From contig JAJRVM010000041.1 in the NCBI GenBank assembly GCA_024277285.1, positions 1-28,840 on the forward strand: a stretch of 28,840 bases of DNA, given 5' to 3'. The first letter of the stretch is position 1. Each line of letters begins with the position of its first letter. Source of the stretch: Planctomycetota bacterium (GTDB lineage: Bacteria; Planctomycetota; Planctomycetia; Pirellulales; Pirellulaceae). The notes under the pieces are model-generated. The model was not told the DNA's origin, searched no databases, and saw nothing but the letters and a program-made list of their open reading frames with translations. The translations under genes were made by a program, and so were the position numbers. Below are positions 15,610 to 24,300 of this stretch, piece by piece.

Positions 15610-15678
15610 GGGAATCTTTCTCAAGAAGTGTGGCACGGCACTCCGTGCCGTGGGTGTCCGTTTCGCAGCGTTTGGCGG
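15610..15678. repeat. 69-bp direct repeat, copy 2, with REP-like palindrome
   Basis: Second copy of the unit at 15476-15544, in the same orientation, with its palindrome at 15628-15652. The spacing between copies is 134 bp, and the alternative-stem palindrome lies between them. The composite occupies the space between the aldolase terminator and the outer-membrane gene. Confidence 0.9.
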
Positions 15679-15830
15679 CATCCCATTTATTTCCCGATTC
15701 ATCTTGACGTTTGCCGTCGTTCTTCGGTATAGAAAGCCACTTTTTCTCCTGTCATGGCGTGGTGCGAGGCCGATGCGGTGCGTGGGCAATTGAGGCAGGT
15801 GTGTCGAGTCGTTCTGGATGAGGACTGAGT

Positions 15831-16895
15831 GTGTTGCATTCATGGATCTGGTCGACGGTCGTTACGGTCGTGCTCGTCTTGCCAACGTGGATCTTGGCTG
15901 ACGACGCCGGTCCACTTCCGGCCCCTGAAACGCTTCCGCTGCCTGCGGTGGTGACCCCCTCAGTCATTGATGACATGCCGTCCGTGGCGATGCCGGACTC
16001 GAATTCTCTCCTGTCACCAAGCGACGCGAGCATACGCGAGGGTGTGCCGATCCCCGAGATGCTCAGCCAGTTGCGGGACACGGTCGTATCGGACCCCGCG
16101 AACGTCATTCCAAGCTCCGAACGTGCCAAGAAGGGGCCAGTGATCAGGTCGCTCGGCGAATTCTGGGGGTATCGTACCTCCGAGCAAGCGGTGAGCTGGA
16201 CGGTTGGAGATGGCGACCAGTTTGGTAGCTTTGCGATGGAGCCGGATCCCTACCTGGAAGCGGGGTTCGGTAAGGGCTTTGAACTTGGCGTAGGGATCCA
16301 GTTTCTTTCTGGTCCGCAGCGCACCGACATGCCATCGCGCGTGTTTGACTTCAGCATTGGCTATCAACAGAGGGCGACCATTGGCGACTTTGCCTATGAT
16401 ATCTCGGCAGCCATTCTAGCGGCGAGTGATTTCGAAGGGAGCAGTCGTGATGGAATTCGTTTTCCCGCGCACGCGGTTGGGTACTTTAGCGTGACCGACA
16501 CGCTCGATCTGGTTCTCGGTGTAGATTATGTTGATCGTGAAGACATTCGTATCTTGCCCGTGGGCGGGCTGTTACTGCGCCCCGATCCCGACATTCGCAT
16601 GGAACTAGTCTTTCCGCGCCCGCGCGTCGACTTTCAGTTGACTCCTGGTTACCGACTCTATCTTAACGGCGGACTAGGTGGTGGGACGTGGGCTGTGGAG
16701 CGCGATAGCGAGCTGGACGACTTGGCGTCTCTCTACCAACTTCAATTTGGTGTTGGGTTGGAGTGGCTGGAAAGCGACCAGTGGGCTGCGGTCGAGTTGG
16801 TCTATCTATTCGACCGAAAGCTTGAGTACGCATTTGGTCCCGGTAGTTACGATATCGGTTCTACCGTGATGATCCGTGTCGTAGCGCGAAAGTGA
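15831..16895 (+). CDS. Predicted outer-membrane beta-barrel protein (DUF6268-like)
   Basis: The 354-residue protein starts with a GTG. It has a signal peptide (MLHSW, hydrophobic VVTVVLVLP, likely cut after ILA) and then a Pro/Ser-rich low-complexity stretch to about residue 100. The rest alternates in short amphipathic beta strands: FGKGFELGVGIQFLSG, RVFDFSIGYQQRA, VTDTLDLVLGVDYVDR, IRMELVFPRPRVDFQLTPG, YQLQFGVGLEWLE, WAAVELVYLFDRKLEYAFG. It ends with the hydrophobic TVMIRVVARK strand, typical for outer-membrane barrels. Planctomycete genomes carry many proteins of this DUF6268-like type; the domain name is a judgement from pattern. Transport substrate, if any, is unknown. Confidence 0.75.
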   Translation: MLHSWIWSTVVTVVLVLPTWILADDAGPLPAPETLPLPAVVTPSVIDDMPSVAMPDSNSLLSPSDASIREGVPIPEMLSQLRDTVVSDPANVIPSSERAKKGPVIRSLGEFWGYRTSEQAVSWTVGDGDQFGSFAMEPDPYLEAGFGKGFELGVGIQFLSGPQRTDMPSRVFDFSIGYQQRATIGDFAYDISAAILAASDFEGSSRDGIRFPAHAVGYFSVTDTLDLVLGVDYVDREDIRILPVGGLLLRPDPDIRMELVFPRPRVDFQLTPGYRLYLNGGLGGGTWAVERDSELDDLASLYQLQFGVGLEWLESDQWAAVELVYLFDRKLEYAFGPGSYDIGSTVMIRVVARK

Positions 16896-17259
16896 GAAGG
16901 CCACAGCGCAGATGTGGCTGGTTGGGACGTTCCGGGGTCCGAGTCCGTGGCGTGGTTTCGTGAAGCGGGTGGCGTCACAAGAAAAGACGAGTATGGGCGT
17001 GTTTCACTGGCATCAAACCATGGTGCATTGGGGCCCCGTCAGCAAGGCCCAAGGTCTATCGTCGTTGTCGCGCGTGCAAAAGCATGGCGTTATCATCCTC
17101 GTGCGATTAGAATGGTAGCACTCTTGGCCGTCCGCGATCGATTTATATTGCGAGTGGCTCACCGTCACGTTCACCCATGGGAGGGCCTTTCAAAGCAGCG
17201 TTACTTCAATCGGCCAAACCGCTACGAATTCTATTCGTGGGTCCCGAGTAGATCGAAAT
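16896..17259. other. Intergenic region, no gene recognised
   Basis: A plus-strand frame at 16914-17459 is open for 181 codons, but it has no ribosome binding site or family resemblance. It also overlaps, in another register, the leader-like frame starting at 17260. No terminator is evident after the barrel gene. Confidence 0.4.
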
Positions 17260-17460
17260 ATGGCAATGTCGTCGCATTCACGTCTAAGTCGCCGCTTGCA
17301 ATTCCAGCGGCTCGAGCCGCAGTGGGTAATGAATGCGGGTATGCCGCTGGATGTTCCACAAGCACCGCCCGAAATCGGGGCTATGCGTCGCCACGTCGAT
17401 CTGGCTATAATCAGTATTTCACGCACATGCGTGGAGCCCGCCCCGATTCATTCCCTTAAT
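17260..17460 (+). pseudogene. Remnant resembling a planctomycete LEPR-xLL surface-protein leader
   Basis: The frame starts MAMSSHSRLSRRLQFQRLEP and continues QWVMNAGMPLDVP. The pattern of basic residues, then LEP(R/Q)xxxNA, matches the LEPR-xLL leader found at the start of large planctomycete surface proteins. No large protein follows. The frame stays open and runs in phase into the DUF1080 gene at 17482, without any further recognisable domain. It may be the stub of a lost surface-protein gene, or an unusual long leader of the DUF1080 protein. The first reading is preferred because the DUF1080 gene has its own ribosome binding site and signal peptide. Confidence 0.45.
17406..17411 (+). promoter_or_regulatory. 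Candidate -10 box (TATAAT) upstream of the DUF1080 gene
   Basis: A perfect TATAAT lies 70 bases before the start codon at 17482. No good -35 hexamer is found at the usual distance, so support rests on the -10 box and its position alone. Confidence 0.35.
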
Positions 17461-17481
17461 CCGCACAGGAGAGACTTCGAG

Positions 17482-18249
17482 ATGAAGAGACGCATGATGG
17501 TTGTGACCGCAGGGGTTGCATTGTTGTCGGTATCCTTAGGTGGCAAGCTAGCCGCCGAAGAGTATCTCAGTGACATTCAATGGGCCAAACCGAAGGTTGT
17601 CGATCCCGGCCCGCCTGGTGGTCCGCCTGCGGATGCGATTGTGCTTTTTGATGGCAAGGATATGTCGAAGTGGAATGGCGCCGACAAGTGGACGGTGAAG
17701 GACGGCATTATCGTTGCCGGGCCAGGACAGATCACCAGCAAGGAACAATTTGGCGATTGCCAAGTGCATATTGAATGGACTTCGGACGAAACGGCGGAAG
17801 GGTCTGGGCAGGGACGTAGCAACAGCGGTGTCTTTCTGATGGGCAAGTATGAAGTCCAGGTCCTGGATTCGTACGAGAACGAGACGTACTACGATGGGCA
17901 ATGTGGCGCGATTTACAAGCAGAGTCCCCCTTTGGCCAACGTGTGTCGCAAGCCTGGCCAGTGGCAGACGTACGATATCATCTGGGCGGCGCCCCGTTTC
18001 AAAGATGGAAAACTGGTCAGTCCGGCATACGTCACGGTGCTGCAGAACGGAGTGTTGATCCAAAACCACTTCGCCTTGGAAGGTGACACCCCGTTCCATC
18101 GCCCTCCTGCCTACCATCCGCACGGAGAAAAAGGCCCGATCGCGTTGCAATATCACGGCAATCCCGTTCGCTTCCGCAATATCTGGGTGCGCGAGATCAA
18201 GCCGTTAAAGAAGAAACGCGTGCACGAGCCTAAGATTGTCAAGCACTGA
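17482..18249 (+). CDS. Secreted DUF1080 protein (3-keto-disaccharide hydrolase-like)
   Basis: DUF1080 proteins have a concanavalin-type beta-sandwich fold. Members act on 3-keto-sugars, and the family is greatly expanded in planctomycetes. This 255-residue protein has a signal peptide (MKRRMMVV, hydrophobic, likely cut after LAA). It shows the typical start IVLFDGKDMSKWNG, WTVKDGIIVAGPG, GDCQVHIEWTSDE, the SNSGVFLMGKYEVQVLDSY core with NETYYDGQCGAIY, PGQWQTYDIIWAAPRF, VTVLQNGVLIQNH, and the closing GPIALQYHGNPVRFRNIWVR. The start is chosen because AGGAGA lies 9 bases upstream and a signal peptide follows; the frame is open further upstream (see 17260-17460). A Gfo/Idh/MocA gene follows 72 bp later, which fits a shared sugar pathway. 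Confidence 0.9.
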   Translation: MKRRMMVVTAGVALLSVSLGGKLAAEEYLSDIQWAKPKVVDPGPPGGPPADAIVLFDGKDMSKWNGADKWTVKDGIIVAGPGQITSKEQFGDCQVHIEWTSDETAEGSGQGRSNSGVFLMGKYEVQVLDSYENETYYDGQCGAIYKQSPPLANVCRKPGQWQTYDIIWAAPRFKDGKLVSPAYVTVLQNGVLIQNHFALEGDTPFHRPPAYHPHGEKGPIALQYHGNPVRFRNIWVREIKPLKKKRVHEPKIVKH

Positions 18250-18321
18250 TACCGCAGGCTCGACCGCAAAGCAGATGGCGTGAACCACTGATTGCAACGC
18301 AAAGTGAAGGATTCGCGTTTG

Positions 18322-19443
18322 ATGCAGCAAGGCATTTCCGCGCTGGCCATCGCCGGCGCGTGGGGGTATATCGGACGCAAGTTTGTTGACGCGGCAGCGC
18401 GGCTGCAATTGTTGACAAGCGTCTACGATGTCGGTGCCGTGCCGGACGACATGGATCCGCGCCGAGTCACGCTGTTTGAAGACGAGCGGCAATTCTACGG
18501 GCAGCCCGCCGAGTTGTTTCATCTGGCGCTGCATCCGGAACATCGGGCCATCGGTTTCGAGATCTTGCTGCGCCGTAGCCACGCCGAAGCGATCTGGGTG
18601 CTTTGTGAAAAGCCGATGGCGGTGCCCGAATCACCGGGCGACTGCGCCGCGATTGGCAAAGCGATCGAGTGTTCCGGTGCCGTTGTTCTATACGACTTTC
18701 CGGAGCTCTTCGATCCGATTACGGCGCGGATACTCGAGTTCTTGAGTCGCCATGACGACGTACGAATTGAATCGATCGTGACGCGGCGTTCCAAGGACCG
18801 TGAGGACCCCGCCATCGCTCGGAACGCAAAGCGGATGGTCCACATTCAGTACCAGGAGTCGGTGCACTGCCTGGCTTTCGTGCTCCATCTGCTCGCCCAC
18901 ATCCACGGTGGCCTCGAGGGCGTGTTTCGTGGCGGCGCGCAGGTGCGCGCCCGAGCCTGGCCCTATCAGCCTCCCAATCCGGAGGCGTATCCTCATGTTG
19001 TAGATGGCAAGTGCCAGTACCGTTTGCGGCTGGGGGAAACGGAAATCGAAGGGGTAACGGACTTTACTCGAGGTGCACCGTGGTCGAAACGCCGTTCGAT
19101 TAAAGGGTACGTCGACGGCCGCCCGTTCTTAATCGAAGCCGATTTCCTGGAAGGGAAGAAGCTGTTGGTGATCGATGGCAAGTCGCATGACGAAGTCGTG
19201 CAAACGAACTCGTACGTCGAAGTGCTCAAGTCGATCTCTCGGCTCAGGCAGTCTCATACCGCAACGGAACTGATGAGCGGGCTTTATCCCAATCCCGCTT
19301 TCGCGCGCACGACCTACCAGGCCTCGAGTCTGTTGTGGAAGAGCAGTTGGGAGAAAATACCTATCGAGGTTGGCTCTCTTCAAGACCTGTTGGCGTTCGA
19401 TGCCGGCTTTGCTGGCGTTCGGCCGACGTTTCGTCGGTATTGA
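18322..19443 (+). CDS. Gfo/Idh/MocA-family oxidoreductase
   Basis: These NAD(P)-dependent enzymes oxidise or reduce sugars and polyols. The 373-residue protein opens with a Rossmann motif in the form ALAIAGAWGYIGRKF, a G-A-W-G-Y-I-G variant of GxGxxG. It carries the family hallmark ILLRRSHAEAIWVLCEKPMAV, whose EKP contains the catalytic-region Lys. The C-terminal half shows the expected beta-sheet substrate domain (QYRLRLGETEIEGVTDF, GYVDGRPFLIEADFL). The ATG at 18322 is preferred to an in-frame TTG at 18292, since it sits directly before the Rossmann strand and a GAAGG lies about 12 bases upstream. The gene follows the DUF1080 gene by 72 bp, probably as an operon, and converges with the GHMP kinase gene. 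The substrate is not known. Confidence 0.85.
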   Translation: MQQGISALAIAGAWGYIGRKFVDAAARLQLLTSVYDVGAVPDDMDPRRVTLFEDERQFYGQPAELFHLALHPEHRAIGFEILLRRSHAEAIWVLCEKPMAVPESPGDCAAIGKAIECSGAVVLYDFPELFDPITARILEFLSRHDDVRIESIVTRRSKDREDPAIARNAKRMVHIQYQESVHCLAFVLHLLAHIHGGLEGVFRGGAQVRARAWPYQPPNPEAYPHVVDGKCQYRLRLGETEIEGVTDFTRGAPWSKRRSIKGYVDGRPFLIEADFLEGKKLLVIDGKSHDEVVQTNSYVEVLKSISRLRQSHTATELMSGLYPNPAFARTTYQASSLLWKSSWEKIPIEVGSLQDLLAFDAGFAGVRPTFRRY

Positions 19444-19583
19444 ACGAAATGGCCGTCGTGACCGCGTGTTGTTCTCGCACGCCGAGTCGATTCCTGATGG
19501 CGGGCGTAGGGCAACTGTGGGGAAGCTCTCATCAGAAGGGATGTCGTCTCTACTCGGGTTCGGATGCCGAAGCCACGAAGATG

Positions 19584-20777
19584 TCACAGCATACGTGCGC
19601 CGTCGCCGGCGTGGCAAATCATTGTCCAGGCGTCTGCGGCCAGTTCAGGATGCTGTTGGGCGTATGCCTTTTGCACCTGTTCGGCGGTTGCGGCAGTGTG
19701 CCGAGGATCGACCAGCGCCAGGCAACAGCCACGGAATCCGGCACCGCTGAATCGTGCGCCGTAGACCCCGCTTGCCGCGAGCAAGGTGTCGTACAAGTCA
19801 ATCAAAGGTGGGGCGCCACACTGGTAGTTGTGAATCGAGCTTGCTCCCGATTCCGTGATGAGCTGGCCGAATTCGGTCAAGTCACCGCGCCGCCACGCTT
19901 CCGTGCCCCGTCGGACACGCTCCATCTCGGCGAAGAAGTGTGCCGCGCGGCGAGCGGGCGCGCCGGTTAGGTGATCACCAAACTGCTGGTATTCTTCCGG
20001 GGTCACGAATCGTAGTTTGGCCGGCGTTGATTCACGGCCTGCCGCTTCGAGCAGCAGTCGCGCTGCCTCCTGACATTCGCCGACCCGTCGATTATAGTCG
20101 GTGCCAACAAGCGATTTGCGCAGACCTGAGAATGCGATCAGAATATCGAAGGCAGGTAAACTGGTCGGCCGTGCGATCAACTGGTGGGTAACGTGCTGAC
20201 AATCGATCAGTGTCAGCGCGTTCTGCTGCGAAAGGAGGATCGCGGATTGGTCGAGGATCCCGATGCGGAGCCCCAGGTAGTGGTTTTCAATTTGCTGGAC
20301 CAACGCGATATTCTTTTCCGGCGAGACGAGCAGTTCGTTCGCGTATTGGAGCGCCAGCAGGTAGGCGACACCCACCGCCGCTGACGAGCTGAGTCCTCCT
20401 TCGGAAACTCGTCCCGCAGTTGCTCCGACGAACCCGCAGTGGAGCGTGAACTCCTGTTGCATGGCTTGAACCGCGCCGCGCACATAGTTGCCCCAATCGT
20501 CCTTTTGCGGGCCGGGCACGTCAGCGAATTGGACCTGTGCTTCGCCCTCGAAGTCCAGGCTGCGCAGTCTTACCTCGGGCTGGCTCATGGGCGCGAATGC
20601 CAGCAGCACACCGTGGTCCAGTGCCATGGCCGTCACGTTGCCCAGTTGATGGTCGATATGAGCGCCCAGCGGGCATATCCGGTAGGGTGCAAACACGACG
20701 TGCACTTGCGCACGCGGTACGCTGTACCACTGCACCACTCGATCGCGAAGCTGCTGGACTAGCTGTTGCATCATCAT
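19584..20777 (-). CDS. Galacturonokinase-like GHMP sugar kinase
   Basis: The 397-residue protein belongs to the GHMP kinase superfamily near galactokinase. Its first signature is PYRICPLGAHIDHQ (about residues 31-44) instead of the galactokinase GRVNLIGEHTDY; this form is the one I know from plant galacturonokinase (GalAK), which makes galacturonate 1-phosphate. Other stretches also fit that group: the ATP loop GGLSSSAAVGVAYLLAL, the LGLRIGILDQSAILLS block with the catalytic-region Asp, FSGLRKSLVGTDYNRRV, SIHNYQCGAPPLIDLY, and the C-terminal motif VYGARFSGAGFRGCCLALVD. Length is normal. It begins with three consecutive ATG codons without a clear ribosome binding site. Galactose remains an alternative substrate. 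It stands alone, converging with the Gfo/Idh gene. Confidence 0.85.
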   Translation of the reverse strand: MMMQQLVQQLRDRVVQWYSVPRAQVHVVFAPYRICPLGAHIDHQLGNVTAMALDHGVLLAFAPMSQPEVRLRSLDFEGEAQVQFADVPGPQKDDWGNYVRGAVQAMQQEFTLHCGFVGATAGRVSEGGLSSSAAVGVAYLLALQYANELLVSPEKNIALVQQIENHYLGLRIGILDQSAILLSQQNALTLIDCQHVTHQLIARPTSLPAFDILIAFSGLRKSLVGTDYNRRVGECQEAARLLLEAAGRESTPAKLRFVTPEEYQQFGDHLTGAPARRAAHFFAEMERVRRGTEAWRRGDLTEFGQLITESGASSIHNYQCGAPPLIDLYDTLLAASGVYGARFSGAGFRGCCLALVDPRHTAATAEQVQKAYAQQHPELAADAWTMICHAGDGARML

Positions 20778-20885
20778 TCGTCAATGAGAATCGGTAACGT
20801 CATTCCCAGTCCAGTAGACGAGACCCGCGCGCAAAGATCAACCGGCCGTCTAGAGCCCGCTTCACGATAACCGTATGATGACGCA

Positions 20886-20982
20886 GTGTGGCACGGCACT
20901 CCGTGCCGTGAAAGAAGAACAGTGTGGCACGACACTCCGTGCCGTGAAAGAAGAACAGCACGGCACGACACTCCGTGCCGTG
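20886..20982. repeat. Array of 3 REP-like palindromes, 36-bp period
   Basis: Copies start at 20886, 20922 and 20958. Each 25-bp copy has GTGTGG (GCACGG in the third), stem CACGGCA or CACGACA, loop CTCCG and stem TGCCGTG. The 11-bp linkers are AAAGAAGAACA. The linkers are alike, so this is a tandem repeat and not a CRISPR. The array lies upstream of the divergent pair formed by the kinase (minus) and the FG-GAP gene (plus). Confidence 0.92.
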
Positions 20983-21142
20983 GCCATTGAGAACGCAAGG
21001 CCGCTCTATTGCACTGTGCGCACTTGCGTCTTACCCATTTTTCGCGCCGCTGGCAGGCATGTAGACGAACGTTACTCAGGAATACGTTATGCACCACTCG
21101 TGTGGTACGACACTCCGGCCCACAGTCCGCCTTCGAGACGCA

Positions 21143-21311
21143 GTGTGGCACGGCACTCCGTGCCGTGAGAGAATCACAGTGTGGCACGGCACTCCGTGCC
21201 GTGAAAGAAGCACAGCGTGGCACGGCATTGCGTGCCGTGAGAGAAGCACCGTGTACCACGGCATTGCAGGCCGTGGAGGATCGCCGACTGGCACGACATT
21301 CGCTGTCGCGG
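21143..21311. repeat. Array of 5 REP-like palindromes, 36-bp period, decaying
   Basis: Copies begin at 21143, 21179, 21215, 21251 and 21287. The first two are near-identical to the palindromes at 15494, 15628 and 20886. The third has an ATTGCG loop region, and the fourth and fifth are increasingly diverged, the last being barely recognisable (TGGCACGACATT). A partial copy lies near 21100. Linkers are AGAGAATCACA / AAAGAAGCACA. With a 36-bp period every copy is in the same reading frame, which is also the frame of the large protein downstream. Confidence 0.9.
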
Positions 21312-24300
21312 ATATCGCACCGACTCCATCACATGCCCCGTTCGGATCAACGAGTCGGATCGTTCTGTTGCTCGCGTTGTGTTTCTGTTGCGTTGGCCGA
21401 ACATTGGCACAGACGGCTCAATTGCAGGCCGAGCGATTCAAGAATCTGGGCGTGGCCTATTTGGAGGAGCATCGTCCGGCGGAAGCGGAGCGAGCGTTTC
21501 GCCGCGTCATCGAGTTGGCAAGTGACGAGGCACTGGGGTATGCGAACTTGGGAGTTGCCCAGTTGCGATTGGGGCAACTCTCTGGTGCGGCATCGCAATT
21601 GGAGCAGGCGCGGCGTGTTGCTCCCACCAACGTCGAGGTGTTGTTATTGGGGGCGGAGGCGCAGTATGCGGCAGGGCGTTGGGGAGCGGTTACCAGTATT
21701 GCCAAGAAAGTACTCGACATCGCTCCCTCCAATGCGATGGCTCGATACTACATCTACCGAGCGGCTCGTGCGCAGCGCGACAACGAACAAGCTCAACAGG
21801 AAGCTGCGTGGCAGATCGACGCGCTCTTCAGGAGTTATCCCGAAAATGTCGTCGTTGTGATTCGGTACGCACGGCAGCAGGCCAAGCAGGAGGCGTGGAA
21901 AACGGTTTCCAAGACGCTCGACTTGATTCAACCTGCTACCCAGGAAGTAGTGAAAGCTCGAGCGGCATTGCAATCTGCCCGGAAAGCGCTCGCCGAAGCG
22001 AATGGCGACCGAGTCCACTATTGGCTTGCGGTCTTGGAAAACGTGCTACGACCCACGATGCGGTTTCGCCAAGACTTGTCGCAATTGCAACCACCGGTCG
22101 CCGGCCTTCCGATTCTGCGTTTCAGTGACACGTTCTATGTGGCACTTTCACGCGAGCGTCCGCACGCGGTTCCGGTGCAGCTTGTGCTTGTCACAGATGC
22201 TTCCATACCTGAAGGGGTGAGGCTGACGCGGGGCGGGGCGAAGGGGGGAAAAGCGGCTGACAGGGCGTCACACGCGAGCCTTGATTTTGCGGATATTGAT
22301 GGTGATGGGCGCGACGAGTGGTTGCTTAGCTTCAATTCCGCAGATGCTGGCTCGATGCAGCTGTGGCAAGACCACGGCGGTGCATGGCGCGACTTGCTTG
22401 AAACCGTGGCGGTGCCGCCCGCTGCGGACGCTCGGTTCGTCGATCTGAACGACGACGGCGTGTACGAGATCGTTGCGGTTGGCTCGGATGGAACCGTGGT
22501 GTTGCAGCAAGATGCTGACGGTTACTGGAAAGACAGGCTCGCAACGTGGGAAGTTGAGTCGCTGCAAGGCAGGACGCTTGAGTTGGTGGACGTGGATAAC
22601 GAAGGGGATTTGGACCTTTGTGTGGCTGGTCGGGACAAGTTCGTGGTGTGGCAAAACCGTCCCAATCAAACGTTCTTGGATATCAGCCAGCGGTCACGAC
22701 TGTCGGCTGTTGGTGGCGGTGTCAGGCAAGTCCTTGCGACGGATCACGACGATGACTTGGACACGGATCTGATCGTCATTGGACGTTGTGGTCAGTTACA
22801 GCTCTGGGACAATCGTCGCCACGGCCTCTTTTCGCAGCTGGCGTGTGGGTTGTCGGGAGACGCGGTGCGGAGCGTGTTGGCGCGCGACGTGGACAACGAC
22901 GGTTTCGAAGACCTGGTGGTGGTGTCGGCGGCGGGAGAGCTTGTCGTTCAACGGAACCGACACGGTGTGTATGGTCCGGCTGTTGCGTTGCCGGTTCATG
23001 GTATCTCGGTCATTGCCGCGGTCGACGTTGACATCGACAACGATGGTTGGGTTGATCTGGCCGTGGCCGGACGACACGATGGCCACGCTGCGTTGCTTGT
23101 ATTACGCAACCGGGGCGATGGGACGTGGGCCAAACTAGCCCTACTCGAACCTGCCACCGACTGCGTGACGTTGGCTGCGGTTGACTACGACCGTGACGGT
23201 GACCTGGACTTGGTTGCGTTGGATCGACAAAGTCGTCTGCAGGTGTGGCGTAACGACGGTGGCAATGCGAACCATTGGTTGCGTGTGCGGCTCAAAGGGC
23301 TCAGGATTGCCGGTTCGAAGAACAGCCTTCGTGGGCTGGGCAGCAAACTAGAGATCAAGGCAGGGTTGTTCTATGAGATGCAGTACGTGCGCCGACCGGT
23401 GACGCACTTTGGCTTGGGCACACGACCGCAAGCGGATGTGTTGCGTGTTGTGTGGAGCAACGGCGTGCCGCAGAATCGTTTTCGTCCTGTTACCAACCAA
23501 ACCGTTCGCGAGGTGCAGGTGCTCAAGGGGTCGTGCCCCTATCTGTACTGCTGGGATGGGACGCGATTCGTCTTCGTCACCGACACGCTCGCCGGTGCGC
23601 CGTTGGGGCTGCAAGTGGCCGAGGGTGTGGTGGCGCCGGACAACCCGCGTGAACTGGTGACGATTCCAAGGGAGAAAATAACCGGCAAGGAGGGCGAGTT
23701 CGTTTTTCAATACACGTCAGAGTTGTGGGAAACCGTCTATTTGGATCAGGTGGCGCTTTGGGTCGTTGACCACCGGCAGGAGTGCGAGGTGTTTACTGAC
23801 CAACGATTCTTGCCACCTCCCTATGGCGATCCGGAGCTGATTCTGACGCGCAGTCGCATTGCTCCACGCCGTGCCGAAGACACGGCTGGCCGGGATGTCA
23901 CCACGAGCCTCTTGGAATTCGATCACAGTTACCCCGAATCGTTGCATGCGACGCGTTACCAGGGGATCGTCGCGCCGCACTGCCTGACGCTGAGTTTTGG
24001 GGATATTTCCACGATGAAGCGGCCCACGTTGGTGTTGGGCGGGTGGATCTTCTGGACCGACACAAGCATCAACGTTGCCGTATCCCAGGATCCGACGCGT
24101 CGTGCAAGCCCAACGACGCTGGAGTATTGGGATCCGCAACGCGGGTGGCAGGTCGTGAATGAACCATTTGGCTTGCCCTGCGGTAAAGACAAGTGGGTTG
24201 TGATAGACGTTGCCAAGTATATTGATAGCGACGACGCCCGAGTGCGCATTCGCAGCGAGTCGCAGATCTATTGGGACCAGGCATTTTTGGCTGATCGGAG

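Noticed and set aside
16914..17459. Plus-strand frame of 181 codons before the DUF1080 gene
   Set aside because: It overlaps the LEPR-like leader frame in another register and has no ribosome binding site or family features.
20886..21311. CRISPR-like regular spacing (36-bp period)
   Set aside because: Linkers between repeats are only 11 bp and nearly identical to one another, repeats are strong palindromes that also occur singly elsewhere, and no cas gene is present.
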